This document shows, piece after piece, positions 35,944 to 44,675 of a stretch of 64,000 nt of DNA. Made by a program: the position numbers and the translations under genes. The stretch covers positions 62,001-126,000 of the forward strand of contig JABIFF010000002.1 of NCBI GenBank assembly GCA_018650845.1, given 5' to 3'. The notes beneath the pieces were generated by a model. That model was not told where the DNA came from and did not search any database. It worked only from the letters and a program-made list of their open reading frames with translations. Numbering within the stretch: position 1 is the stretch's first letter; every line of letters starts with the position of its first letter. The stretch comes from Chloroflexota bacterium (GTDB lineage Bacteria; Chloroflexota; Dehalococcoidia; Lucifugimonadales; Lucifugimonadaceae).

Positions 35944-36804
35944 ATGTTTTTAACTCCTCGTGAACTCGATATTTTTATTGATCGTGCGTTGGAGGAAGAT
36001 TCAGTCGGTGCAGATGTCACCACTTCGTCGCTAATCCCGCCTCATCTCGAAGCGCGAGCGTCATTGATCCCGAAAGAAGCAGGAATACTTGCTGGGCTAG
36101 ACGTGGCAGCTGCGTCGTTTCGTCGAGTGAACCCTGATCTGGTCTTCACGCAAAAGCTGCTTGATGGAGACCGAGTAGAAGGCGGCGAAGTAGTCGCTAC
36201 TATCTCTGGTTCGATGGCATCGATTCTTACCGCCGAACGCACAGCGCTCAATTTTCTTCAACGAATGAGCGGTATCGCCACTCTCACTGATCGATACGTT
36301 CAGGCTGTTGATGGCACAATCGCTTCTGTCACCGACACCCGCAAGACCGTTCCCGGCCTACGACTGTTGGACAAGTACGCCGTGGGCATTGGTGGCGGTC
36401 GCAATCACCGTATGAACCTTGCCGATGGTGTGCTGATCAAGGACAACCATCTTGCTGCGTTGCAGGGCGAGGGAATCGATCTTGGACAGGCGATTAAGCG
36501 AGCCCGAGCACGTGCACCCCACACGGTGAAGATCGAAGTTGAGGTTGAATCGATTGAAGCGGCTCTCGCCGCCGTCGCAGCCGGAGCCGACATCGTGATG
36601 CTCGACAATATGTCTCCAGATGACATGCGGACGGCCGTCGATCAAATCGCCGCCGATTGCATTGTTGAAGCTTCAGGCAACATCACGCTCGCCAACATCG
36701 CAGAAGTTGCGCAAACAGGCGTCGACATCATCTCGATTGGTGCGCTAACGCACTCGGTCAGTGCTCTAGATATCTCTCTCGATTACGAGACCAAGCGCGC
36801 TTAG
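35944..36804 (+). CDS. nadC: nicotinate-nucleotide pyrophosphorylase (carboxylating)
   Basis: A 286-residue NadC that turns quinolinate plus PRPP into nicotinate mononucleotide and CO2. Motifs are E-D-S-V-G-A-D-V-T-T, E-R-T-A-L-N-F-L-Q-R-M-S-G-I-A-T, D-T-R-K-T-V-P-G-L-R, G-G-G-R-N-H-R-M-N-L-A-D-G-V-L-I-K-D-N-H and V-E-A-S-G-N-I. It follows nadA by 49 nt, completing aspartate to NaMN together with nadX. Confidence 0.97.
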   Translation: MFLTPRELDIFIDRALEEDSVGADVTTSSLIPPHLEARASLIPKEAGILAGLDVAAASFRRVNPDLVFTQKLLDGDRVEGGEVVATISGSMASILTAERTALNFLQRMSGIATLTDRYVQAVDGTIASVTDTRKTVPGLRLLDKYAVGIGGGRNHRMNLADGVLIKDNHLAALQGEGIDLGQAIKRARARAPHTVKIEVEVESIEAALAAVAAGADIVMLDNMSPDDMRTAVDQIAADCIVEASGNITLANIAEVAQTGVDIISIGALTHSVSALDISLDYETKRA

Positions 36805-36825
36805 TTCTGGCAGTGCGGCGAAGGG

Positions 36826-37299
36826 CTAACCCTTGCGGGGCGTGTTGCGTTCTTCTGAATCGAGGATGATCGTAACAGGGCCGGCGTTCTCGATATCTAC
36901 GGTCATCGAAGCCCCGAATACGCCTGTTTGCACCCTTAGCCCGCTGTTCATGCGGAAAGAGTCCACAAGTTCGTTGAACATCGGCTCTGCCTGCTCTGGA
37001 CGTGCCGCATCAGTGAATCCCGGACGACGTCCCTTGCGAGTCGAGGCGTAGAGAGTGAACTGGCTAACAAGAAGTAAGCCGCCCTCTATATCGATCACTG
37101 ATTGATCAAAGCCTGAATCCCCAGATTCCTCAGGGAATATTCGCATGTTCAGTGTTTTGTCGACGATGTACTTGAGGTCGTCGGCAGTATCTTCGTGAGT
37201 GATGCCGATCAGCAAGCAAAGACCGCGATCGATCGAACCAGTGATCTCGCCAGAGACGCTAACTGAAGCACGGTTGACTCGCTGAATTACGGCACGCAT
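36826..37299 (-). CDS. dtd: D-aminoacyl-tRNA deacylase
   Basis: A 157-residue Dtd that removes D-amino acids, or misloaded glycine, from tRNA. It begins M-R-A-V-I-Q-R-V-N-R-A-S-V-S-V and contains the active-site motif S-Q-F-T-L-Y-A and the G-P-V-T loop (N-A-G-P-V-T) that enforces chirality. Convergent with nadC. It starts 14 nt after the fmdB-like stop. Confidence 0.96.
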   Translation of the reverse strand: MRAVIQRVNRASVSVSGEITGSIDRGLCLLIGITHEDTADDLKYIVDKTLNMRIFPEESGDSGFDQSVIDIEGGLLLVSQFTLYASTRKGRRPGFTDAARPEQAEPMFNELVDSFRMNSGLRVQTGVFGASMTVDIENAGPVTIILDSEERNTPRKG

Positions 37300-37313
37300 G
37301 GGAGTTCGGAACT

Positions 37314-37691
37314 CTAGTGAGTGTGGCTGCCAGCACCGTGCGAGTGACTTGCGCCACCGTGCGAATGCGAGCTGCCGCCGCTGCTATCCGAAGAAGATGA
37401 AGAACCCGAGGAATCGGAAGATGATGAACTCGATGAAGAGCCAGAATCCGAATCCGACGAACCGCTGTTGCTGCTCGAAGAACTACTGTTCGGCTTTGTT
37501 CCTGGTGACGATCCTGAACCGTAGTCAGTCGTGTAGAAGCCTGAACCTTTGTAGATAACAGTCGGCGCAGTAATTTGGCGCTTCGATGCGCTGCCGCAAG
37601 TGGGGCAGTCGGCACCTGGTTCATCGCTGAACTTCTGGATTATCTCGAAAATGTGGGCGTTATCGGCGCACTTGTAAACGTAAGTTGGCAT
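37314..37691 (-). CDS. FmdB-type zinc-ribbon protein with Ser-rich linker and His-rich tail
   Basis: A 125-residue protein. The first 60 residues follow the FmdB pattern (M-P-T-Y-V-Y-K-C, F-E-I-I-Q-K-F-S-D, C-P-T-C-G, G-S-G-F-Y-T-T-D-Y). Where FmdB has C-x-x-C-G near residue 8 only one Cys remains, so the zinc site may be incomplete. Residues about 65-105 are nearly all Ser/Gly/Asp, and the end carries repeated S-H-S-H-G units, a likely metal-binding tail. It is probably cotranscribed with dtd. Confidence 0.8.
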   Translation of the reverse strand: MPTYVYKCADNAHIFEIIQKFSDEPGADCPTCGSASKRQITAPTVIYKGSGFYTTDYGSGSSPGTKPNSSSSSSNSGSSDSDSGSSSSSSSSDSSGSSSSSDSSGGSSHSHGGASHSHGAGSHTH

Positions 37692-37720
37692 CTTTATGAA
37701 CGGTTGGGAACCACACGCAA

Positions 37721-37744
37721 ACGCGAGTGCCGAAGCACTCGCGT
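37721..37744 (-). terminator. 10-bp hairpin with UUCG tetraloop
   Basis: On the minus strand ACGCGAGTGC and GCACTCGCGT pair perfectly around TTCG, a c(UUCG)g tetraloop of known high stability. It lies between the HAD gene and the fmdB-like gene and is followed by TTTGCG. It may be a terminator or an RNA stability element. Confidence 0.6.
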
Positions 37745-37774
37745 AAATATCTGTAACTGATCTATCTTCTGATT

Positions 37775-38635
37775 TTATACGAGTGAAGCAAGAATGTACC
37801 GAGGAGTTAGCTCATCAGCGACATCTTCGAACTCATCTGGCGATATTCGTCGACTGATACCGGTTGTTACCACGGCGGAATCTATGCCGACTCGATTGGC
37901 GCCAAGAATATCGGTTTCAAGCTGATCACCGATCATCACGGCGTGATTGGTGCCGGCTCGTTCGACTGCCGCAGCGAATATCGGCTCATATGGCTTACCT
38001 AGCTTGGTTGCGAGCAGTGATTCGTGTGATCCATGTAGTCGTTCGAGAGCCTGTTCAAGCAAGTTCACAAACGCAGCTGCACCGAATCCGAAATTACCGG
38101 GACCGTTTGGGTAGATGAAATCGGGATTGGGTAGAACAAGTCGAACCGGGTTGTTTTGCTGGAATCGTCGACTGAACAGTTCAAGAAGCTTTTCGAGAGT
38201 TGATTCCCAATCGTGCGGGCCACTGTGCCCCACGACAACGACATCTGGCTCTTCAGTGCCACCCAGCTCAATAAGTCGACCACCCGCTGTTGTGGTGTAA
38301 TCCATGGCATCTTGAGTGCCTAGAACAACGGTAGGAGCGTCTTGTACTTTGTTTTCCGTGAAGTAGCCGGTTATCTGCGAGCCAGAGTTGATGATTCGAT
38401 CCTGTGGAATATCGAAACCCTTCGAAGCAAACGTCTTTACACGAGATTCAAGTGACACAGACGCGTCGTTAGTCACCACGAAGTAATTCGTGCCTTCATC
38501 GTTCATTCGAGTGATGAGATCGACTGCGCCGGGAAGAGCGTCCACTCCATCTATCAACACGCCGAACGAATCGAAAAACAGAGCGCTGTACTGATCGATC
38601 AGCGTCGAGACATTTGTTTGAGTCGGTACTGCCAA
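37775..38635 (-). CDS. HAD-superfamily class IIA hydrolase
   Basis: A 286-residue HAD-IIA (NagD-like) protein. Motif I is F-F-D-S-F-G-V-L-I-D-G with nucleophile Asp, but the second catalytic Asp is replaced by Phe, as in some subfamilies that have an aromatic residue there. Motif II is V-V-T-N-D-A. Motif III Lys is in L-G-K-P-Y-E-P-I, and motif IV is M-I-G-D-Q-L-E-T-D-I-L-G-A. It probably acts on sugar or nucleotide phosphates, activity uncertain. The TTG start lies 3 nt after the purL stop. Confidence 0.85.
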   Translation of the reverse strand: MAVPTQTNVSTLIDQYSALFFDSFGVLIDGVDALPGAVDLITRMNDEGTNYFVVTNDASVSLESRVKTFASKGFDIPQDRIINSGSQITGYFTENKVQDAPTVVLGTQDAMDYTTTAGGRLIELGGTEEPDVVVVGHSGPHDWESTLEKLLELFSRRFQQNNPVRLVLPNPDFIYPNGPGNFGFGAAAFVNLLEQALERLHGSHESLLATKLGKPYEPIFAAAVERAGTNHAVMIGDQLETDILGANRVGIDSAVVTTGISRRISPDEFEDVADELTPRYILASLV

Positions 38636-38638
38636 AGC

Positions 38639-40849
38639 CTAGTCAGCTGTCGCTCGACTGAAGCCGTTCTTCCAGGCATCGTCAGCGTCTGCAAGCGGTA
38701 GTGAGATCGAATCGCCAAACGTCAACGAATCTCCTCCAACCGTTCCGATAGCGATCATCGGTACATTGGCGGTTTTCGTTAGCTCTTCGATCTTGCTCAG
38801 GTTTTCAGCTGGAACGCTGATGATGATGCGTGACTGTGTTTCACCGAACATCGCGGCGTCCCAGCGGTCGGCAGGACTGGCTGTGATCGAAGCACCAATT
38901 TCACCGATGACTGCGCTTTCGGTGATGGCTACCGCAAGACCACCGTCAGAAACATCGTGTCCAGATGCGACAAGACCTTTCTCGATAGCGTCTCTGCACA
39001 CTGCCTGTGTTCGAATTTCGAGATCGATATCGAGCTTAGGCTGACCTTCGACCTTGCTGTGAATCAAATCAAGATATTCACTACCTGCGAGACCATCGAT
39101 GTCATCCCATGCGGCGTCGGTGCCAAGTAGAACGATAACGTCACCTTCGGATTTGAATCCTGCGGTGACGTGCTTCTCAACGTCTTCGAGCAAGCCAAGC
39201 GAGCCGATGATCGGGGTAGGGAAGATGTCCGTGCCTTGCGACTGGTTGTAGAGACTAGCGTTTCCGCTGACGATTGGGATTTCAAAAGCATCGGCCGCTC
39301 GACCCATACCGGCGATCGACTCTGTGAGCTGGAACTGCACGTCGGGTGTCTCTGGATTACCGAAATTCAGCCCGTCAGTGAGTGCGACAGGTAGAGCACC
39401 GGTAACCGAGAGGTTTCGGCATGCTTCTGCAACAGCAATGGCTGTGCCGACTTCTGGGTCGAGGTAGCAAATTCGACCGTTGCAGTCGGTTGAAACAGCG
39501 ATTCCTCGCTTCGATCCTTTAAGACGAAGTACAGCAGCGTCGCCACCCGGTTCAACTACCGTGTTGGTCTGAACGTGGTAGTCGTACTGTCGGTAAATCG
39601 GGAACCGTGATGCGATATTTGGCGATGCCAACATCTTGAGCAGAATTTCGACAGGTGATTCCGAGGGGAGCGGATTTGCTGAAAGATCGGCATTTTGCAG
39701 ATCGGTTAGCCACTGAGGCTTCACGCCGGTGAACTTATATTCAGGAGCATCGGTAAGAGTGATAACTGGGGTAGAACTGACTTCTTCGCCCTCGTCGTAG
39801 ATTCGAACGTTTTCGCCAAGCTCAAATTCACCGATAACGGTGGCGTCGAGATCCCACTTTTCGAATAGGTCGAATACTGGACCTTCCATGCCAGGAGTCA
39901 CCGCAAGAAGCATTCGTTCCTGAGATTCAGAAAGCATGACCTCGTATGGAGTCATTCCTTCTTCACGTCGTGGAACTTGGTCGATTATGAGCTTGAGTCC
40001 CATGCCCGAGCGTTCAGCCATCTCGATGGCTGCTGACGTTATACCGGCGGCTCCACAGTCTTGCAGACCGACCACGCCCGGAAGATCGAGTGATTCGATA
40101 CATGCTTCGATCAGCACTTTTTCCAAGAAGGGGTTGCCAACCTGAACAGCCGACCGCATCTCGGCTTGCTCTTCGAATGATCGAGAAGCGAGACCAGACG
40201 CACCGTGAATGCCGTCACGTCCGGTGTCGGCTCCAACAAGCATCAGCAGGTCGCCCGGCTCTTTGGCCGAAGCGCTTGCCATCTTGCCGTCTTCGATAAG
40301 TCCAACGCACATGGCGTTCACAAGAGGATTGCCCTTGTAGGTGTCTGAGAAAAATATTTCACCACCGACATCTGGGATACCGATGCAGTTGCCGTAGGAC
40401 GAAATTCCGCCGATCACACCATTGAGTAGGTAACGGGTTCGGGCGTCGTCGGGCTGGCCGAAGCGAAGCGAGTTGAGGAGGGCGATAGGTCGAGCGCCCA
40501 TTGCGAAGATGTCTCGGATGATTCCGCCAACGCCTGTGGCTGCGCCTTCAAAGGGTTCGACAGCCGAGGGGTGGTTGTGAGATTCGATCTTGAAACAGAC
40601 TGCCAGCCCGTCACCGAGATCGACTACACCGGCGTTTTCTGCGCCTGGAGCGACTAGAAGACGTTCGGAAGCGGAAGGAAGGGTGCGAAGAAGCGCTTTG
40701 GTGTGCTTGTATCCGCAGTGCTCTGACCATAGGGCGCCGAACAGGCCAAGCTCGAGTGGCTCTGGTTCACGACCTAGTCGATCGATAATTGCTTCGTATT
40801 CATCACGACTCAGGGCGATTTCGTCGAGTGTTTCCTGGGTTACTGGCAT
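38639..40849 (-). CDS. purL: phosphoribosylformylglycinamidine synthase subunit PurL
   Basis: A 736-residue small-type PurL, the ATP-dependent FGAM-forming subunit of the fourth purine step, which needs PurQ (glutaminase) and PurS. Motifs are L-W-S-E-H-C-G-Y-K-H-T-K, K-I-E-S-H-N-H-P-S-A-V-E-P, G-G-I-I-R-D-I, D-C-G-A-A-G-I-T-S and H-D-V-S-D-G-G-L. It lies 50 nt after purQ. No purS is seen next to it. Confidence 0.97.
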   Translation of the reverse strand: MPVTQETLDEIALSRDEYEAIIDRLGREPEPLELGLFGALWSEHCGYKHTKALLRTLPSASERLLVAPGAENAGVVDLGDGLAVCFKIESHNHPSAVEPFEGAATGVGGIIRDIFAMGARPIALLNSLRFGQPDDARTRYLLNGVIGGISSYGNCIGIPDVGGEIFFSDTYKGNPLVNAMCVGLIEDGKMASASAKEPGDLLMLVGADTGRDGIHGASGLASRSFEEQAEMRSAVQVGNPFLEKVLIEACIESLDLPGVVGLQDCGAAGITSAAIEMAERSGMGLKLIIDQVPRREEGMTPYEVMLSESQERMLLAVTPGMEGPVFDLFEKWDLDATVIGEFELGENVRIYDEGEEVSSTPVITLTDAPEYKFTGVKPQWLTDLQNADLSANPLPSESPVEILLKMLASPNIASRFPIYRQYDYHVQTNTVVEPGGDAAVLRLKGSKRGIAVSTDCNGRICYLDPEVGTAIAVAEACRNLSVTGALPVALTDGLNFGNPETPDVQFQLTESIAGMGRAADAFEIPIVSGNASLYNQSQGTDIFPTPIIGSLGLLEDVEKHVTAGFKSEGDVIVLLGTDAAWDDIDGLAGSEYLDLIHSKVEGQPKLDIDLEIRTQAVCRDAIEKGLVASGHDVSDGGLAVAITESAVIGEIGASITASPADRWDAAMFGETQSRIIISVPAENLSKIEELTKTANVPMIAIGTVGGDSLTFGDSISLPLADADDAWKNGFSRATAD

Positions 40850-40899
40850 GTTGCTGAATGTTTCCGTGTTTTAGAAAGCTGGTGAAAATTGATTCTTGG

Positions 40900-41601
40900 C
40901 TAAGCCAGTGTTGCGACGATATTTTCGATCATAGAACTGAAAATAACGTTTCCGTCGTCGCCGCCGATAAGCTTTTCTGAAGCCTTTTCGGGGTGAGGCA
41001 TCATTCCCATAACGTTGCCACGTTCGTTGATGATTCCGGCGATGTTGTTGATCGAGCCGTTGGGATTGATTTCAGGAGTTACGTTCCCGGCAGCGTCGGC
41101 GTATCGGAACACGACCTGCCCGTTTCCTTCGAGCTGCTCGATAGTTGCTTCGTCGGCTTGGTAATTGCCTTCACCGTGCGACATAGGAATGTGGAGGGTT
41201 TGGCCCTTAGTGGCTGTCGATGTGAACATTGTGTCGGCGTTTTCGACCTTGAGATCGGTCCAGATGCAACGGAATTCCAAATGGTCGTTCTGCATTAGTA
41301 CGCCGGGGAGAAGTCCAGATTCACAAAGGACTTGGAATCCGTTGCAGATGCCCACAACAGGGCCACCCTTGTTGGCGAATTCGCGCACTGCTTCCATTAC
41401 TGGTGAGAAGCTGGCGATTGCTCCGCATCGCAGGAAGTCGCCATAGGAGAATCCGCCGGGGAGCACGATAGCGTCGTACTTGTCGAGGGTTTCATCACCG
41501 TGCCAAACGTACTCAGCGTCCTGCCCAAGCACGCCATTGACAGCGTGATGGGTGTCTTTTTCGCTCCAAGTACCGGGGAAAACAACAATCCCGAACTTCA
41601 A
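40900..41601 (-). CDS. purQ: phosphoribosylformylglycinamidine synthase subunit PurQ
   Basis: A 233-residue class I glutamine amidotransferase. The nucleophile Cys is in G-I-C-N-G-F-Q, and the His and Glu are in M-M-P-H-P-E. F-P-G-T-W-S-E-K-D and L-P-G-G-F-S-Y-G-D are typical of PurQ. The TTG start (K-F-G-I-V-V) has GGGAG about 7 nt upstream. Upstream is rpsU, not purS. Confidence 0.96.
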   Translation of the reverse strand: MKFGIVVFPGTWSEKDTHHAVNGVLGQDAEYVWHGDETLDKYDAIVLPGGFSYGDFLRCGAIASFSPVMEAVREFANKGGPVVGICNGFQVLCESGLLPGVLMQNDHLEFRCIWTDLKVENADTMFTSTATKGQTLHIPMSHGEGNYQADEATIEQLEGNGQVVFRYADAAGNVTPEINPNGSINNIAGIINERGNVMGMMPHPEKASEKLIGGDDGNVIFSSMIENIVATLA

Positions 41602-41770
41602 TATATTTCTCCCTTGGGGGACATGAGCTATTTTGGTTGGTCAAAACGCTCGCTGCGCGAGTAGCGATTATATTGTCGCCTCTCCCGAGCACAAAATCAC
41701 GGAGCTGAGGGGGCTTTTTGTTAACCCGTTGTGAAATATCTGTGGAACAGCGCAAAAAGATCCCAGACAA

Positions 41771-41799
41771 ACAAAAACACCCCGATCAATTCGGGGTGC
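41771..41799 (-). terminator. rpsU terminator
   Basis: On the minus strand CACCCCGA pairs with TCGGGGTG around ATTGA and is followed by TTTTTG. It sits about 45 nt after the rpsU stop, between rpsU and purQ. Confidence 0.85.
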
Positions 41800-41841
41800 T
41801 ATCGCAATCGAACCGGGACTAATAAAAATCCCGGTAGGTGA

Positions 41842-42036
41842 TTACATGTTCTTTAGTGTTGCCTTAACGCTCTTGCGGCGCTTTGCGGCAGCAGTCTTCT
41901 TCCGAGTGATGGAAGGTGGCTCGAAGTGCTGACGTCGTCGAGCCTCAGAAATGATCGATTCCTGTTGTACACGCTTGGTGAAGCGTCGGAGAAAGCCTTC
42001 AAAGCTCTCGCCTTCGTTGATTCGTAGTTCTACCAA
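41842..42036 (-). CDS. rpsU: 30S ribosomal protein S21
   Basis: A 64-residue S21: V-E-L-R-I-N-E-G-E-S-F-E-G-F-L-R-R-F-T-K-R-V, R-R-R-Q-H-F-E-P-P-S, with a basic tail. The TTG at 42036 is the start, because AGGAA lies 5-6 nt upstream and the family begins M-V-E-L-R. The frame is open 13 residues further up but has no ribosome site. Confidence 0.95.
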   Translation of the reverse strand: MVELRINEGESFEGFLRRFTKRVQQESIISEARRRQHFEPPSITRKKTAAAKRRKSVKATLKNM

Positions 42037-42168
42037 CGGTGTTCCTGATTCATAATTGAGTTGCCAAATAAGCAACCGGTCGGAAATTCATCTGAAATGC
42101 AGATGCGCTACCTACAAGTATAGGTAGTAGCCCAACGCAAGGTCAACGGAATTTTTTAATTCAATCTG

Positions 42169-43680
42169 CTACTCGGCAGAAGATTGTGCAGCTGAACGCA
42201 GAATGCCGATGGCTTTCTCGATACGTTCCACACAACGATCCTGACCAATAGCAGCCATGGTGTCGAACAACGGAGGAGCGAACGATTTACCTGTTGTTGC
42301 AACTCGAATAGGCGAGAAAAGCTGTCCCGGCTTCATCTCGATTTTCTCTGCCAAAGCACGATATTCAGCTTCAAGATCCTCTGGCTCAAACGATGTAACC
42401 GTCTTGCAGAGTTCGAGCGCAGCCACGAGTGCACGCTCGGTCATTTCTGCGTCCATTTTTCGACCCGGAAGGTCTTCGGCGGCAGGGTTAACGTTGTCGG
42501 CAAAGAAGAAATCGAGAGTATCGGTTCCCTCGGTTAGCAGTTTTAGTCGCTCGTGGACGAGCGGAATGACCTGCTTGAAGTAGTCACGATCGATTGGACG
42601 TTCTACGGAATCAGGCAAGCCACCTTCGGCTTCAGGTCGTTCCATAAACGGCAGAAGCTCGGTTATAAGCTGATCTTCCGACATGTTGCGAATGTAGACG
42701 CCGTTCATCCACTCCAGCTTCTCGGAATCGAATGTTGCGGGCGAATCATTGATTCGATCGATACTGAATCTTCGAACGATCTCTTCGCGTGGCATCACTT
42801 CGGTATCGTCACCGGGCGACCAACCGAGTAGGCACATGAAGTTGAACACTGCGTCGGGCAAGAAGCCGAGATCGCGGTACTCAAGAGCAGATGTTGCACC
42901 ATGACGCTTACTGAGCTTTGCCTTGTCCTTGCCGAGAATCAGTGGGACGTGAACGTACTCAGGCGGCTCAATTCCGAGCGCCTGATGAATCAGCAGGTGC
43001 CGTGGAGTGCTGGAAATCCATTCATCACCACGAATGATGTGAGTGATTCCCATCGCCTTATCGTCGAGAATATGGGCTAGGTGGTAGGTCGGCATGTTGT
43101 CCGACTTCAAAATAACGAAGTCATCAAGCTCTTTAAGCTCAAACGTGATCTTTCCGCGAACTGCGTCTACAAACGAAACCGATCCATGGTCGGGAACCTT
43201 TAGTCGAACCGTAATAGGAAGCCCAGCCTTGCGAGATTCTTCGATCTCTTCAGGGCTTCGGTGTCGACCACGTCCGTCATAACGAGGCGGCTGTTTTGCG
43301 GCGCGCTGTCGTTCGCGTAGAGCATGTAGCTGATCAGGGGTAGTGTCGTCGAAGTAGGCGTGACCTGATTCAATCAAACGGTGCGCTGCGTCGATGTACG
43401 TCTGCTGTCGTTCTGACTGTACGTATGGGCCAAAATCTCCACCCTTGCAAGGTCCTTCGTCTAGCCCGAGTCCTAACCACTCCAGTGATTCGAAAATCGC
43501 CTTTTCGGCATCAGCATCGTATCGGCTACGGTCGGTATCTTCGATACGAACGATGAACTGACCTTCGGTTTGCTGAGCAAGAACCCAGCAGAAGAGGGCA
43601 GTACGGATGTTTCCGATGTGTGGGATGCCGGTTGGGCTGGGTGCGTAGCGAACTCGAACGGGAGAGGTTGGGTTAGTCAT
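42169..43680 (-). CDS. gltX: glutamyl-tRNA synthetase
   Basis: A 503-residue class I synthetase. The HIGH motif is in S-P-T-G-I-P-H-I-G-N-I-R-T-A-L, the KMSKS counterpart is K-L-S-K-R-H-G-A, and V-R-I-E-D-T-D-R-S-R and H-I-I-R-G-D-E-W are present. The C-terminal anticodon-binding domain is complete. Discriminating and non-discriminating forms cannot be told apart by eye. It is third after lspA and rluD in the same direction. Confidence 0.97.
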   Translation of the reverse strand: MTNPTSPVRVRYAPSPTGIPHIGNIRTALFCWVLAQQTEGQFIVRIEDTDRSRYDADAEKAIFESLEWLGLGLDEGPCKGGDFGPYVQSERQQTYIDAAHRLIESGHAYFDDTTPDQLHALRERQRAAKQPPRYDGRGRHRSPEEIEESRKAGLPITVRLKVPDHGSVSFVDAVRGKITFELKELDDFVILKSDNMPTYHLAHILDDKAMGITHIIRGDEWISSTPRHLLIHQALGIEPPEYVHVPLILGKDKAKLSKRHGATSALEYRDLGFLPDAVFNFMCLLGWSPGDDTEVMPREEIVRRFSIDRINDSPATFDSEKLEWMNGVYIRNMSEDQLITELLPFMERPEAEGGLPDSVERPIDRDYFKQVIPLVHERLKLLTEGTDTLDFFFADNVNPAAEDLPGRKMDAEMTERALVAALELCKTVTSFEPEDLEAEYRALAEKIEMKPGQLFSPIRVATTGKSFAPPLFDTMAAIGQDRCVERIEKAIGILRSAAQSSAE

Positions 43681-43749
43681 GCAAAAAACTTTAGCAGCGT
43701 AGAGGGCGAGAATAAATAATTCGAGATACGGGTCAAGCGGAACTGTTGG

Positions 43750-44658
43750 CTAATTTAGTGTTTCGAGCGCTCGCTTGAGGTCATCGGGAAGTTCGGACGA
43801 AACAGACATGCGTTTGCCAGTCACAGGGTGATCGAATTCCATCCTTGAAGAGTGCAGGAACTGCCGATTCAAGTTTGGAAGATTCTTTCTTCGACCGTAG
43901 GTTTGGTCGCCAATTATCGGATGGCCAATGGCATCCATGTGAACTCTAATCTGGTGCATGCGCCCGGTTTCGAGTCGGATTTCCATAAATGCAAAATCGC
44001 CGAGTTCGTAGTCGACTCGGTAGTGCGTGCGGGAAGGCAAGCCACTTTCGCTCACCGCTTGGCGTTTGCGGCTGTGACGACTGCGACCAATCGGCGCGTC
44101 GACCACGCCCTTAGGTGACTTTGGAATGCCGTGAACTAACGCACTGTAAATACGGTCGATCTCACGCTTATGGATCATTTCTTGGAGCTTCACGTACGCA
44201 CGTTCGCTCAGTGCAATGATCATCACTCCGCTGGTGTCTTTATCGAGCCGGTGCACGATGCCGGGACGATCCGGTTCCCCGATTCCAACAATATGCGGCC
44301 AGCGATGAACCGCAGCGTTCGCTAGCGTGTCGTCGGTGTGTCCTGCAGCGGGATGAACCGTCATGCCAACAGGCTTGTTTATTACGGCAATATCCTCATC
44401 TTCGTAGGCGACATCTAGCGGAATGTTGCTGCTGATAATCGCTGGAGAATCAGAGTTGTCACTAGCCGTGATCTCTACCTTCTGGCCTTCGCTGATCTTT
44501 AGCGAGACGCGCACGGCGGATTTGCCGTTCACCGTTACTTCGCCAGCTTTAATTGCTCGCTGAACGTTTGAGCGAGATTCCGACTGCTCCCAGTTCTCTG
44601 TGAGAAAAACGTCGAGGCGTTGACCGACTTGATCGCCAGTGACTATTAGTTCAATCAA
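43750..44658 (-). CDS. rluD: 23S rRNA pseudouridine synthase, RluD family
   Basis: A 302-residue RluA/RluD-type synthase. It has an N-terminal S4 domain (G-Q-R-L-D-V-F-L-T-E, A-I-K-A-G-E-V-T-V-N-G). The catalytic motif is G-I-V-H-R-L-D-K-D-T-S-G, with Asp as nucleophile. R-L-E-T-G-R-M-H-Q-I-R-V-H and G-D-Q-T-Y-G-R close the fold. It sits 17 nt after lspA, a common bacterial pairing. Confidence 0.95.
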   Translation of the reverse strand: MIELIVTGDQVGQRLDVFLTENWEQSESRSNVQRAIKAGEVTVNGKSAVRVSLKISEGQKVEITASDNSDSPAIISSNIPLDVAYEDEDIAVINKPVGMTVHPAAGHTDDTLANAAVHRWPHIVGIGEPDRPGIVHRLDKDTSGVMIIALSERAYVKLQEMIHKREIDRIYSALVHGIPKSPKGVVDAPIGRSRHSRKRQAVSESGLPSRTHYRVDYELGDFAFMEIRLETGRMHQIRVHMDAIGHPIIGDQTYGRRKNLPNLNRQFLHSSRMEFDHPVTGKRMSVSSELPDDLKRALETLN

Positions 44659-44675
44659 TTTGAAATTACCGGTGA

